Assembly (NCBI GenBank): GCA_905147135.1
Contig: LR990057.1
Coordinates: 2,294,001-2,358,000, forward strand
Length of the DNA: 64,000 nt
Direction: 5' to 3'
Origin: Blastobasis lacticolella
Lineage: Eukaryota; Arthropoda; Insecta; Lepidoptera; Blastobasidae
Position 1 is the stretch's first letter; each line of letters starts with the position of its first letter. The translations under genes and the position numbers were made by a program. Below are positions 10,126-20,094 of the stretch, one piece after another. The notes beneath the pieces were generated by a model that worked only from the letters and a program-made list of their open reading frames with translations, searched no databases and was not told the DNA's origin.

Positions 10126-10437
10126 CACGACTTGAGTGGCTCAGTGTTAAACATGCCGGCCGTAAGAGGTCCCGGGTGCGATTCAGAGCAACCTGCTACG
10201 GGTAAGCAGCTCTGTTACGGGTCTGGATGTAGCAGGCTTTTCCAAGACAGGCATGCTCCATCTTCGACCGCATCGTCAATTATCAACAGGTGAGATGGCG
10301 GTCAAATGCCTGTCTTGTATAATAAAAAAAAGTATATAAATAGTTTATCAGTTATCTAAAACCCATAACACAAGCTTTGCTTTCTTTGGGGCTAGATGGC
10401 GTTGTGTGAATTTGTCCGAGCATATTTATTCATTTTG
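10126..10437 (+). mobile_element. SINE-A copy with foreign internal block
   Basis: The head CACGACTTGAGTGGCTCAGTG and the SINE-A tail (ACACAAGCTTTGC, GGGGCTAGATGGCGTTGTG) are intact. The segment ~10195-10325 (CAGGCATGCTCCATCTTCGA, GAGATGGCGGTCAAATGCC) is the reverse complement of repeat X as seen near 41460-41530. Confidence 0.65.
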
Positions 10438-10439
10438 TT

Positions 10440-11280
10440 TACGATTTTTCAGGCTTACCCTCTAGTCTCTAGTACACCATATTTGTTAACCAAATAAAAC
10501 AGTCAGTCTGGACAGATTTTAGTGCTACTCATCCTTGAACTTCTCAGACTTGATCTCTGCCTGCACCCGTAATCTGTGACTATGTTAGGAAATAAAAATG
10601 TCATCGAAAATGACGATTTATCAAAAACCCACGTATCGTCAATGACGAATGGTGTGTGTGCGATGGATAACTAAGGCTGGATTCGACCAACTTATTTATT
10701 CCAATGTCTTGCTAACTTTCCAATATCTTGGATTCCAGGATTAACGACTACGCCTAAAATTTCAAAACGCTATAGAACATTGTCATTTCAATCTGAGAAA
10801 AAGTAATTAAAAGTCTGAGAAAAAGTAATTGTTAATTCCAGGATGAAAGTACAGCCGCATCCAGCCTGAAGAGAATTTTACTGGAAGAATGTATACTTAG
10901 AAACGTAGGTACAAAATAAATTAATAACTCCCCGGGGCTGTTATAGACGAAACAAAGGGCTAAGACTGTAAGTGTTTCATATTTCGAAACTTTCAACGGC
11001 CCTTTAGAAAGTTGTATTTCATCACTTGGAATTGCTTGTTTGGATGTTCAGACGTTGCCACTGGGAACATTAGTAGCTACTAATTAATTAAAAGTAAATA
11101 TTAAAGTCATCTGGGAATGAGCGCAGCTAAAATTAATTTCAGATTGATGTTGTATTTCGAGTTATACTGATAGAGAGTACGTCACACCCTTTCACCCGAT
11201 CCCGTTCACAAACTTCAGTACTTCTTCTTCTTATCGTGTCAATAATTAATAGGTTAAATATATAAATTATTTATAATTTG
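10440..11280. other. Unassigned stretch
   Basis: A short repeat-like block near 10480-10520 (ACCATATTTGTTAACCAAAT) and a local duplication of GTCTGAGAAAAAGTAATT near 10790-10830 are visible. Nothing coding was recognised. Confidence 0.4.
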
Positions 11281-11570
11281 GTAGAGCTCGTCTTATCTAA
11301 AATGACGCGCCCCACTATCGCATTAACGCACACAAGCAAGTTTAAAATATGGACGCAATACATATTATAAACTTGCTTGCTTGCATAATACATAATATAC
11401 AAATGCCGTTGTAATTGGTCATTCAGTTGCCGGTGAGATTCAAACGTAGGAGCACGCGTCGTTCATTGGCTCCCACACAGATGAAGTGTCGTTATCAATA
11501 TTTGCACTCACACATCGAAATCAACTAACTAAGTAGTGGGGCGCGTCATTTTAGACTAGACGAGCTCTAC
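11281..11570 (-). mobile_element. MITE-E copy 2, inverted relative to copy 1
   Basis: The same TIRs (GTAGAGCTCGTC ... GACGAGCTCTAC). The interior is the reverse complement of 9175-9431 with a ~30-bp extra CTTGCTTGCTTGCATAATAC segment near 11370-11400. Confidence 0.85.
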
Positions 11571-12000
11571 TTATATTTTCTCAGACCAAAACTAAGCAAT
11601 GCGGATGTCACTATCTGAGGGGTTAAATAGGCCGGGCAGACGAGCAAATGCGCAATGGCCTGCGGCGAGGCTCCACACTCGCAGGCGCTTTCTGTGGTGT
11701 TTATGTACCCCTTATCAACACAAGTTTTCTTTAGATCTGCTGACCTGGGCACGCAGCCTGTTCAGCGACTTCCAAACCGGCCAGGGCAGTTCATACCCAG
11801 GTGGCTTACAGGTACTTCAGTACTTGTCTAAGTACCTTTTTTTTATTACCTCATGACACATGGACGGACGGTCCATCTGATGGAAAGTGGCCACCGTCGT
11901 CCAGGACATCTGCAAAGGGGAGCGGATGTGGTGCCGGTCTCTGAGCTATAGACCTTTGAAGACTCCATGTTGCAGTGCAGAGGAAAATCTTCGGGAGAGA
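11571..12000. repeat. Unassigned DNA with a repeat-D-like block
   Basis: 11845-11945 (GACGGTCCATCTGATGGAAA, GTGGCCACCGTCGTCC) is a diverged repeat-D relative. The rest was not recognised; overlapping short open frames on both strands show no domain. Confidence 0.35.
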
Positions 12001-12002
12001 GG

Positions 12003-12115
12003 ACATATCTCCCGAATGAATAGACCGATTTCGATGCGGTGTTCTTTATTCTAAAACCAGTTTTAACGCGAGCGGTCTTAGCATTGTTAAGACTTAATTA
12101 AAATCGATTACCGCA
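12003..12115 (+). repeat. Repeat R copy
   Basis: CGATTTCGATGCGGTGTTCT, TTTTAACGCGAGCGG and AATTAAAATCGATTA match the core at 33680-33850; other copies lie at 57840-57930 and 63705-64000. Confidence 0.5.
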
Positions 12116-12591
12116 TTTGTCCCACGGAAGGGTTGGCAGCGACTACACGACTGCCCCATTCGCACTACACTGCAGAACCATCTCAACATCCTACTTCATT
12201 AACGTAATAAGTATATGTATTCCCATGTTGAACGCTATCATAATTAAAAGTTATTAGTCCCTACTTACACTCGTGCCTTCTAAAAAGGAAATCTAATTTT
12301 GAAAGTCTCGTAAAGATTTTTTATTTTTTTATTATCTCCTGGGGCCATATTTTTAAGACCGCATCGACGCGAGCGCTAGCGTGCGCTACCAATCGCGTAC
12401 ACAATCATGCTATCTCTAGATAGCTAGATATAGTATATATTATATTAATATCTATATATATTTGTATATCAAATAGTTACGGAACTACCATGTTCAAAAT
12501 TATACGTAAATGAATGTCTATTGTTTAGGTTAATTAATACCTGTGAAATAAAAGTAGTTTAGATAGAAGTGCTCAATATTGCCTCCACCGC
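12116..12591. other. Unassigned stretch with AT tract
   Basis: Contains a TATATA-rich patch (12420-12470, with ATCTAGATAGCTAGATATAG). No gene was recognised. Confidence 0.4.
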
Positions 12592-12720
12592 TTTCAGAGG
12601 GTCTAAGGTTGGCTGGAAGAAATCCCATTGTGGGATAAGCCCGCCTTTGCTTTGTATAATGACATTTTTCTTATTACTGTATTTATTTTTAAATTGCAAT
12701 AAAGAGTTTACATACATACA
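12592..12720 (+). repeat. LINE 3' end with AATAAA
   Basis: GTTGGCTGGAAGAAATCCCA, GGGATAAGCCCGCCTTTGC and GCAATAAAGAGTTTACATAC match the 3' end of a plus-strand LINE, terminating in CATACATA repeats. Confidence 0.6.
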
Positions 12721-12833
12721 GGCATTAGAAGGCGAGCGCTCTCGTCGATGCTATGAGTTTCAAAAATAGGGCCCTTGATCTTTCAAGATATACTCGTCAC
12801 GGGTCAACACATTTTTCACCCTATTCCTTACTC

Positions 12834-12879
12834 TTACTATTGCTTACTCTACACTAGTGTGTAGAGTAAGCAATAGTAA
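12834..12879. repeat. Perfect 21-bp-stem hairpin
   Basis: TTACTATTGCTTACTCTACAC at 12834-12854 is exactly reverse-complemented at 12859-12879, with a 4-nt TAGT loop. Confidence 0.9.
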
Positions 12880-13855
12880 AACGGCTTAGTAGCCGTTGAA
12901 AACGATTAATCATTCTGTATCCCTAGACTCCTATTTCAAACTGTAGGCATAGTCAGCAAAGACAGTTAACCCTCCGCCATGTCGATCTGTGTGGTGTACC
13001 TTCGTACATCATAGTGAAGCCTCGAATGATGTAGGATGACAAGCTTGACAAGCAATACTTACTCCTGTCTTGGTAGTATCATAAGCAATCAAACGTTTTA
13101 TTATTTAGTTATTCCATAGTTAATTTGATTTCACAAATGCATATACGTTACTGGTTCGAGCTCTATTATGGGTCAGTATGAAAACCAGCGCTGTGATTGG
13201 CTGCTGCTATTCATAGCATTATGCTGAGGCTAGTCCAATTTGGTCCGATTACATAATAAGGAAGCAGGGCGATACTTATTCTGCTGTTTTCAGTTTTTTG
13301 AGTGTTTTATTGGATCAAGTACAGATATGTCCATGTCTATGTCTAAACTACTGTTAGTTTAGAAACATCTGTATGTTTTGACATAAAATTGCGTAAAATG
13401 CTTAATGACCAAAATTTACGTAAAAAAATATAGACGGTTTGAGAATTAGAATTAGACAGAAAACGGTTTGTTAAGTGGGCCGATAGCGACGCAGTCACCT
13501 AATGTAGTAGACAAAATGAGAAATGGGCTATTTGACAAGTAGAGTGTAGACCTCGTGCACCGAATGAACTTTTACATAACAAGGGACCGTTCGCTATCGA
13601 CCTTGGCGCGAAACTATCATTGACAAGTTATTTGGCCTCGTAACTAATGATCTTTCGAAGGCTTTCCGCCCGATAAATCCGTGATGAATGTGCTCGAGCT
13701 TCATGAACAGTTTGGCCTCGAGACGGGGACCAGGCAGCACAAGGACTGTTATAGTTATTTCTCTTTACTATCGTCCGTATGAATAAACATGAGACGAGTA
13801 ATGGCTTTTGCAATACATACGTATGAATGAACGCTGATCATAGAGATCGGGCTGC
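12880..13855. other. Unassigned stretch
   Basis: No repeat family or coding pattern was recognised; only short domain-free frames are present. Confidence 0.4.
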
Positions 13856-13965
13856 AATAGAGATGCGATATTTTGCTTTGATCCAAAATTATTAAATATT
13901 CTTTATTCTTTATTGTACACAAACATGACATAATTATACAGTACAGTAACAGAGATGTACAAAGG
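13856..13965 (-). repeat. LINE 3' end, minus strand
   Basis: The reverse complement reads CTCGCCTTTGTACATCTCTG and then TGTGTACAATAAAGAATAAA, the usual LINE terminus. Confidence 0.5.
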
Positions 13966-14071
13966 CGAGCTTAACTCATTAATTGAGTTTTCTACCAGCA
14001 AACCTTGGAGTCATAGGAACAGGTTTAACTTAAATGCAGGTACCAAAAGTGTACACTTAAACTTAGTACGG

Positions 14072-14260
14072 TGGATATATTTGGACAATTCACACAGCGC
14101 CATCTAGCCCCAAAGTAAGCAAAGCTTGTGTAATGGGTGTTAAAGATAACTGATATACTATTCATGTACTTTTAAATAATACTTATTGAACATATTAATA
14201 TAACACCCAGACCCGTAACCCAGGACCTCTGCGTGTTAACCAACTGAACGACTCAGGTCG
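14072..14260 (-). mobile_element. SINE-A copy, minus strand
   Basis: GACAATTCACACAGCGCCAT, CTAGCCCCAAAGTAAGC, ACACCCAGACCCGTAAC and CTGAACGACTCAGGTCGT are the family blocks in reverse. The B box is degraded. Confidence 0.8.
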
Positions 14261-14299
14261 TAAATTTTTTTCGTTTCATTAATTTTACACCCTTATTCA

Positions 14300-14722
14300 A
14301 ACAATGCTCGTCTGACAGCCGGTTTCTGAATTGAGAAATGTATAATCAGCCTAGTAATGTTCAAATACCTACTTGGTTTCAAGAGATGTAGGGTAGCGGG
14401 GTATCCCGTTCGAATTGGAGCCTTACGACTGGGGAAGTACCTCCACCTTACTGCGACAAAACAACCGAACATGAAGGATGCCATCCAGAAACAGTCTATT
14501 CACTCTAACCTTGAAGGCGTCTAGACTATAATGTTCACGGAACTCACTCGCAGGTAACGCGTTCCAATCCTTAGTCATACGCATTATAAAGGTTGAACTA
14601 AAGCGGCTCGTGCGGATAGCTTTGACAATACATCGCTTCTTAAGCCTCCCTCAGGACCTCACCTTTTGTAGTCCAGATTAAAATATTAAGGGAACACACT
14701 TGCAGGCAACGTGGTGGGCATG
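14300..14722 (-). repeat. Dispersed repeat X copy
   Basis: CAGTCTATTCACTCTAACC, AACGCGTTCCAATCC, ACGCATTATAAAGGTTGAAC and GCGGATAGCT match 41455-41720 in the same orientation. An additional internal near-copy of the 'ggaacacactTGCAGGCAACG' block sits near 14690. Confidence 0.5.
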
Positions 14723-14725
14723 GAT

Positions 14726-14890
14726 ATTCTAATCTTGTCAGGTACCCCTGTAAACATGGCCACTGAGGTCAGACGGCAGTCGCTCCACTGTAATTACCTG
14801 ATCTGCCAAATCTTGGATCATAGTCAAGGCGGACCCCAGGCTCTCACGCGGGAGCATAACCGGGATATTAACGCCAAGATGACCAGTGAT
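14726..14890 (+). mobile_element. SINE-C tail-half fragment
   Basis: TAATCTTGTCAGGTACCCCT, CGCTCCACTGTAATTACCTG, CAAGGCGGACCCCAGG and GGATATTAACGCCAAGATGA. The tRNA head is missing. Confidence 0.7.
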
Positions 14891-15049
14891 GAGCGTGGTA
14901 TAAAGAGCGTTTACGGTCTGTGGTTTGAAAAGCTTGGTTCCCGTACACAATGTAGGCAGGCCTTGACCAACTGATGCGCAATTTAAATAATAGGGTGACC
15001 AATCAAGGTCATTCATTTTAGAAAGAATATCACAAATATTGGTTGGATA

Positions 15050-15495
15050 AACGTATTAAATCACGGGAATCACGCGCGACGTACCTTTTCGATTTGTTTT
15101 GTTTTTTTAGTGATTGTTGTTTGCCGTGTAGTTCCGGATCAACAAGGAACTGACTAATGTGAGGGTGGGACGCCTACCCGCATCCATGTGAGGGTAGGAA
15201 GTCTACCCGCACATCACCGCAGCTGTTACCTCTCCAGTGGCCCTAGCACAAGTGTGTCCGCGATAAAGCTCCCACCGCGAGAGAGCATTTGTCTCTTTCT
15301 CTCAATACTATGACGAAAGAGATAGCAATACCTACGTCGCGCTTTTTCTTGCTTATCGCGCGCGAGAGCAACTTGTGCTAAGCCTACAGTGCAGTCTTCT
15401 CGAGACCACGGTGGGTGTAGCCCTACCGAAACGACGGGAAAACAAACGAAAAGGTACGTCGCGTGTGAAGTACCCGTTCCGTATCCCGTTTAAAA
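15050..15495. mobile_element. Inverted-repeat element split by a MITE-G
   Basis: CGCGACGTACCTTTTCGATT near 15070 is inverted as CGAAAAGGTACGTCGCG near 15448-15464, with weaker matches outside (ATCACGGGAATCACG / GTACCCGTTCCGTATCCCG). A MITE-G sits between the arms. The left inner part holds two ~30-bp tandem copies of ATGTGAGGGT..CTACCCGCA at 15157-15215. Confidence 0.55.
15236..15390. mobile_element. MITE-G copy 1
   Basis: The ends are CAGTGGCCCTAGCACAAGT and the imperfect inverse ACTTGTGCTAAGCCTACAG. The interior has CGCGAGAGAGCATTTG, AATACTATGACGAAAGAGAT and TCGCGCGCGAGAGCAAC. Siblings lie at 33406-33557 and 56539-56691. Confidence 0.85.
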
Positions 15496-16539
15496 TAATA
15501 ATATATGTAAAGAACGCGGGTTTAGTTTGGAACAAATAAACATTTAAAATGAAGTTATTTTCCACCCCTTCTTATCTGCCTAGTATTTAATTTGTCACGT
15601 ATTCTAAGACATTAGTGGGTTGACCCGAAGAAACAACATACAGAGTTTTGATTCTTTGGATCGCCGCTCTACGAACTTACGTCCTGGGCCCTATTTTTTT
15701 TAATAACCACTCGTATCCACGCGAGCGCTCGAATACCAATGCTTGTCTTTTCCACCTCACGTCGATTCAATTGTAATTTCATGCCAATAGCAGCTCAATG
15801 GCAGTTTTAATTGTAGCAGAACAACAAAAAGGCGTAAAACTGCCATTGAGCTGCGATCACGATCCAAATATAACTCAATCCAACCATTAGTAAATTAACG
15901 AACTTGAGACCCTGGCTTAACGGATGCAGCGGTGGGAATGAATTGTGGTCTTATAGATATTTAAAACATAGCTTATTAGGAATCGCATTTATGCCTGGAA
16001 ATGAAAAACGGGGTTAAAACGCTTCATACCTATTTGAATCGTAGATGTTGGCACAAACATATCCTGCAAAATCTCCTTGAGTCTTTACCATATTTGAAAC
16101 AAAAACGTTAATACACAATGAGGTGAAATTATTCAATATTAAAAAGAAACTCTGCTCAAAAGATTAGCCACAGCGGGACGTATAAACATTAATGTACAGG
16201 CGCCCGGAAAGCATTTTGGCCATATAATGGGCTCGCAAAAAGTTAATGGAAGGCACTTTTGGCACTTTTCAACCTGTGTTTGGGCTTTCGGTGCGGGGGC
16301 AGCGTGACTTGCTGGAACGTTTGACGTTTCGTGCGCATTTTTTCCGTACACGTGTCGAAAAAAATAAATAGGCGCGGCCTGGAAAAGTTCGCTACAGGGA
16401 AATGCAATTTGAGAGAAACGTTGCGCTGTCGTATGAGAGTGACAGTCCGACACTGCCAGTATTAAAACGCGAGTGATAGACCACTTTTCCCTGTCTAGTC
16501 CATAAGTTATATATTTATATTGGTATATAGGACCTGTTC
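15496..16539. other. Unassigned stretch with one hairpin
   Basis: Apart from the hairpin at 15790-15854, nothing was recognised. A long minus-strand open frame (16139-16870) runs through retroposon-B and an RTE fragment and is rejected as a gene. Confidence 0.4.
15790..15854. repeat. Perfect 20-bp stem, 25-nt loop hairpin
   Basis: GCAGCTCAATGGCAGTTTTA at 15790-15809 is exactly reverse-complemented at 15835-15854. The 65-nt size and loop resemble a precursor miRNA or small MITE. No family was recognised. Confidence 0.85.
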
Positions 16540-16740
16540 CTGAACCTGCCGGTATCAGGAAAGAGGCCCCGTGGGCGACCCAAGAAGCGATGGATTGACA
16601 TCGCTGAGTCGGATGCGAGAGCCAACGGCTTACGACGCGAGGATGCCGAAGACCGGGCGAAGTGGAGAAGAATGGGTAGGAGCGGACCCTGGCAGAGGCC
16701 GGGTTAGGCGCTAGGACGATGATGATGATGTAATAATATG
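16540..16740 (+). pseudogene. RTE-like LINE C-terminus and GAT tail
   Basis: The plus strand encodes RPKKRWIDIAESDARANGLR and then EDAEDRAKWRRMGRSGPWQ before TAG. This is the C-terminal tail of an RTE-type polymerase (KRW.D ... A.DR..WR motif). It ends in a GATGATGATGATG run at ~16721-16733. The upstream RT domain is missing. Related scraps lie at 20380 and 53640. Confidence 0.75.
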
Positions 16741-16803
16741 TAAGTGTATAAGTATGTATGTATTTATTGATATAACATATAAAATTAAACACGTTTATAT
16801 GTA

Positions 16804-17058
16804 CTTTGGCCGTGTGGTGTCCGGCAGAGTAGAATAGCACCAACCCCTTACACTCATGGGTGTCGTACAAGGCGACTAATGTTTTCGAGGCAAAAGATCA
16901 AGAGTCTCCGTAGTGTGGAAAATGGGCAGCAGCATTTTTCATTGTTATATTTAAACACTGCGATCTCCAACCCGCCTGCTAAGCGTGGAGATTATGGCAA
17001 TAACCCTTTCGTGGGAGAAGCCCTAAGTCCTGCAGTGGACTGTTACGGGCTGTGATGA
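16804..17058 (+). mobile_element. Retroposon-B copy
   Basis: A near full-length copy from TGGCCGTGTGGTGTCCGGCA through GGGTGTCGTACAAGGCGACT and CTGCAGTGGACTGTTACGGG to GTGATGATGAT. Confidence 0.9.
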
Positions 17059-17154
17059 TGATTTGTATTTTATAATTATTCATTAATTGAGCACGTCGTA
17101 TCTGTATTTCATAGCTAAACTTGTCATTTCTGTAAGCCTGCTGCAAGAAATTTA

Positions 17155-17250
17155 TTTTAGAAATAAGTAGTGCCTGTTGTGTCACTTATATCTATGTTAT
17201 CATCTCTGTATTTCATTATTGTGTGCAATAAATAGTTAAATAAATAAATA
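17155..17250 (+). repeat. LINE 3' end with TAAATAAATAAATA tail
   Basis: AAGTAGTGCCTGTTGTGTCA and TGTGCAATAAATAGTTAAAT are shared with 49255-49372 and partly with 25295-25335. This is the end of a Jockey-like LINE family. Confidence 0.6.
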
Positions 17251-17269
17251 GTGTCGTGTTAAGTGTTGA

Positions 17270-17625
17270 TTGATGTTGTTTCTAACACCTTTCACACATA
17301 ATACGTGTAAGTAAAGGAGAGGTTCCGGGTTCGAATCCCACTGCGGCCATATACCAATGACTCTTTTCTGAGTTATGTACATTAGTTGAACATTAACCGA
17401 TGCTCTTACGGTGAGAGAAAACATTATGATGAAACAATGTGTAACCATGATCTAATCTGGTCAGGTTTCCCTGTTGGCAGGGTCACGGAGGTTAGATGGC
17501 AGTCGGTCCACGGTAATTACCTGATCTCCAATATCCTGGATCATGGTTAAGGCGAAAATCGGGCCCTCGTGCGAGAGCACAGCCGGGACATTAAAACCAA
17601 AATGATGATGATGACTTGTGTAGAT
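17270..17625 (+). mobile_element. SINE-C near-complete copy
   Basis: A head with GGTTCCGGGTTCGAATCCC (B box), followed by the body (ATGACTCTTTTCTGAGTTAT, CAGGGTCACGGAGGTTAGAT, AAGGCGAAAATCGGGC) and a CAAAATGATGATGATGAC tail. Confidence 0.8.
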
Positions 17626-18134
17626 TATGAATCGTAACTTTAAATTATTATTGTGTGTAATGTATTGGTTTTGGTTAACTAGAATATTTTCAGAAAAAGT
17701 ACCAATACTCCAGAGAGTCTCTATTTTCAATATTAGCCCCGGTTCTAGGCCACACACTGTAGGTTGCTGTTTTATTTTAAGCTACAGTTTTAAGCTTATT
17801 TTATCGTTAGGCACCAGAGTAGAGTATGTTGTGTTGTTTCAATTTATATATTTATTTATTTTTAGTTCGTCATTTATGAGAACTCGATGGACTTTATATT
17901 TTACCGGCTATATTTCTTATGACGTGTTGGTGTCATTTTATTAATATTTGGCAAAATCGCTATATAGCGGAAGCCATAACCTAAAAAGAAGAAAGGTTGT
18001 TGTTTCTTTGATGTAAGTATGTACTCTACGTAGAGAACAAAGACTGTGGCAGCGGACAGGCGAGATTTTTGGTTCTGCAAGATACGAACTACCTACGAAC
18101 GGAGTCTTGGTTAGTTTAGTTAGATACTAGATGC
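17626..18134. other. Unassigned AT-rich stretch
   Basis: Hydrophobic-looking but AT-driven frame at 17627-17944; no domain, signal of selection or splice context. Not called as a gene. Confidence 0.4.
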
Positions 18135-18190
18135 CTAAAAATTACATGTTCCCGCGGGAACCACGTTGAATTTCGGGATAAATCATAGCC
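18135..18190 (+). repeat. LINE 3' scrap
   Basis: TTCCCGCGGGAACCACGTTG and TTTCGGGATAAATCATAGCC match the RTE-type tail seen at 8667. A second scrap, CGCGACTTCGTTCGCGTG, lies near 18570. Confidence 0.5.
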
Positions 18191-18720
18191 TTAAATATAT
18201 ATATTGATTCATTTATTTAAACTTAATGCACTGTTACTACAACGGCGGTCTTAAAGCTTCATAGCTTCATCTACCAGTCAACCGGATCACTGCAAAGTTT
18301 CTTTAAAATCAGGAATTAGGGAGACATTCAAAAATGTTTGCATGAATTATTAGCGCAACCTCTTTCTACAGTTTTTACCAATGATTGGTATTTAGGGCAA
18401 GTGTCTTCTCTAGCGTCTATGCAGTTAAGTGTAGGTAGCCTCGATTGTTTCCTTTTTTTATCTACGTTAGTGACAAAACAGCATTACACCTAATTAAAAG
18501 CCAATAACATCAAAACCTTCTGTTTCGTAAAAAAGATAATCACTATTTTACTCAGTACTAGCTGGCCTGCCGCGACTTCGTTCGCGTGTTGTCCTACCCT
18601 ATAAACCATCCTCTTAAATCACTCTATTGTTGGAAACAGCATTAAAATCCATTGCGTAATTTATACAAAAATACTGAGGGACAGATGGCGGGAAGTGACT
18701 TTATTTTAAACTATATGTAG

Positions 18721-18900
18721 AAGCTTTTAAACGATGTATAGAAGCTGCATACGTCTGTAACAGAAAGACTTCCGAAAAAGGATTTTTGAAAATTCCCACG
18801 GGTAAAGAATGCAACAAGGTTGAGAACATTGTACGGAAAGTTAACGACAAGACGCAAAAACTTGTCCTCGAGACCAGAATCGCTGGAAAAGGCAAGTCCT
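18721..18900 (+). CDS. Candidate protein-coding exon, unknown product (low confidence)
   Basis: Between an AG (18719-18720) and a GT (18901-18902) there is a 180-nt stop-free segment. Read from the third base it gives a lysine-, asparagine- and cysteine-containing sequence including AYVCNRKTSEKGFLKIPTGK and, later, KVNDKTQKLVLETRIAGKGK. The polypyrimidine tract is poor. The same DNA also has an open minus-strand frame. I do not recognise a family. It could be an orphan exon of a small secreted protein or chance; the mixed codon use differs from the flanking AT-rich DNA. Confidence 0.25.
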
Positions 18901-19566
18901 GTATAAAAATCCGTTTCTTTTCTACATATTTTATATTTCTATAATTTGGGTAATATCACACAAATTAATTTCAGAAATTGTGTACTAATTGCGAATTGTA
19001 GTTTGAAGAAAGTAATTTAAAAGCTTTTCCCAACATAGACAGATTTCGTGGTATAAGTAAGGTATTTTTTTCTATTTAAAAGCTTCAGTTCCATCATGAG
19101 CGTGAATACCTTGCTAAATAAATAATAACAAAGAATTACGAGTACATACTATTCAGCGAGTACCGAAACAGTTTCTGAAATGTTTGTTTTAAATAATAAA
19201 GCGACTCCATGGCTTCTGATATTGCCGCGCTCTCTCCTTTCCTTAGATTAACAGAAGCTACCTGCAAACACCTTACATAGTAAGAACCATAACACATTTT
19301 GATCCTTAGCTCACTGTAACAACTAGCGTGCACAGACAGTACAAAGTTGCAAACTGTATATTTCAACAAGGTTAACCGTAATGTTCACCTTTAACTCGAC
19401 TACCCTACGCTTTGATGTTATTAACAATCGATTACCTTTGTATTCAAATCAAACTAGGCTCATACTTTATTTCATAGCTTAGTTCTAGACTTGATAAGCT
19501 AGTCTGTTCTTCAAGTAGGTACTTATAATGACAAAACAAAAGCAACCCAGCGGGACCCACTCTCAC
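18901..19566. other. Unassigned spacer
   Basis: No feature recognised; the open minus-strand frame 19136-19369 lacks any domain. Confidence 0.35.
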
Positions 19567-19636
19567 CTGTGTTACGTACGCTCCGTATCCTGAGTCGATT
19601 TGGATCCTAGACAACAAACACACACAGCACAGAACT
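19567..19636 (-). promoter_or_regulatory. Candidate minus-strand first exon and promoter (low confidence)
   Basis: On the minus strand an arthropod initiator (TTTCAGTT, A at 19636) is followed by a GGATC at +30 to +34, near but not at the canonical DPE position. About 70 nt downstream comes a strong donor, ACACAG|GTGAGAG (exon end 19567). Immediately upstream (19680-19860) the DNA turns CpG- and GC-rich, unusual for this window. No TATA box is visible. A gene running left would own it, but I found no further minus-strand exons here. Confidence 0.3.
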
Positions 19637-20094
19637 GAAACAAGTGAACAGCGTCACGCACCAGTGGTGTTCGTATATTCGAATTTCAAATGATCGCGTG
19701 CGTTCGCCCTTCGCGTGTGGGCTGCTGCGTTCGTAAAAACTGCGAGCTACATTTTTTTCGTGCATTTCCCGGAGGCTCGGACGCACGTCGCGTCGCCTGA
19801 ACGCACCCCGTCATACTGGCTCTAGCTACTACGGCGAGGCTTTCCGAGGGGTAGAAAACCCTACGCTTCAATACTATGGGCAAAGATTATGAATTTATGG
19901 GGTACAAGATGGGACATTCGTGAATGTTGGTGGGTACGAACCTACAATGTAGAGTCACGATACATGTAAGTACAGATGAACAGAAATAAATTTGCTTATC
20001 AGTTTTAGATATTATTGATCTTCATTGAAAATGTAAGAATGCCAAAATTATGATTAGGTTCATCATGTACCTATCTTATTAAAGCAAGCGAAAT

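Noticed and set aside
16139..16870. 243-residue minus-strand open frame
   Set aside because: It runs through the antisense of an RTE-like LINE end and the start of retroposon-B; translation is repeat antisense with no domain.
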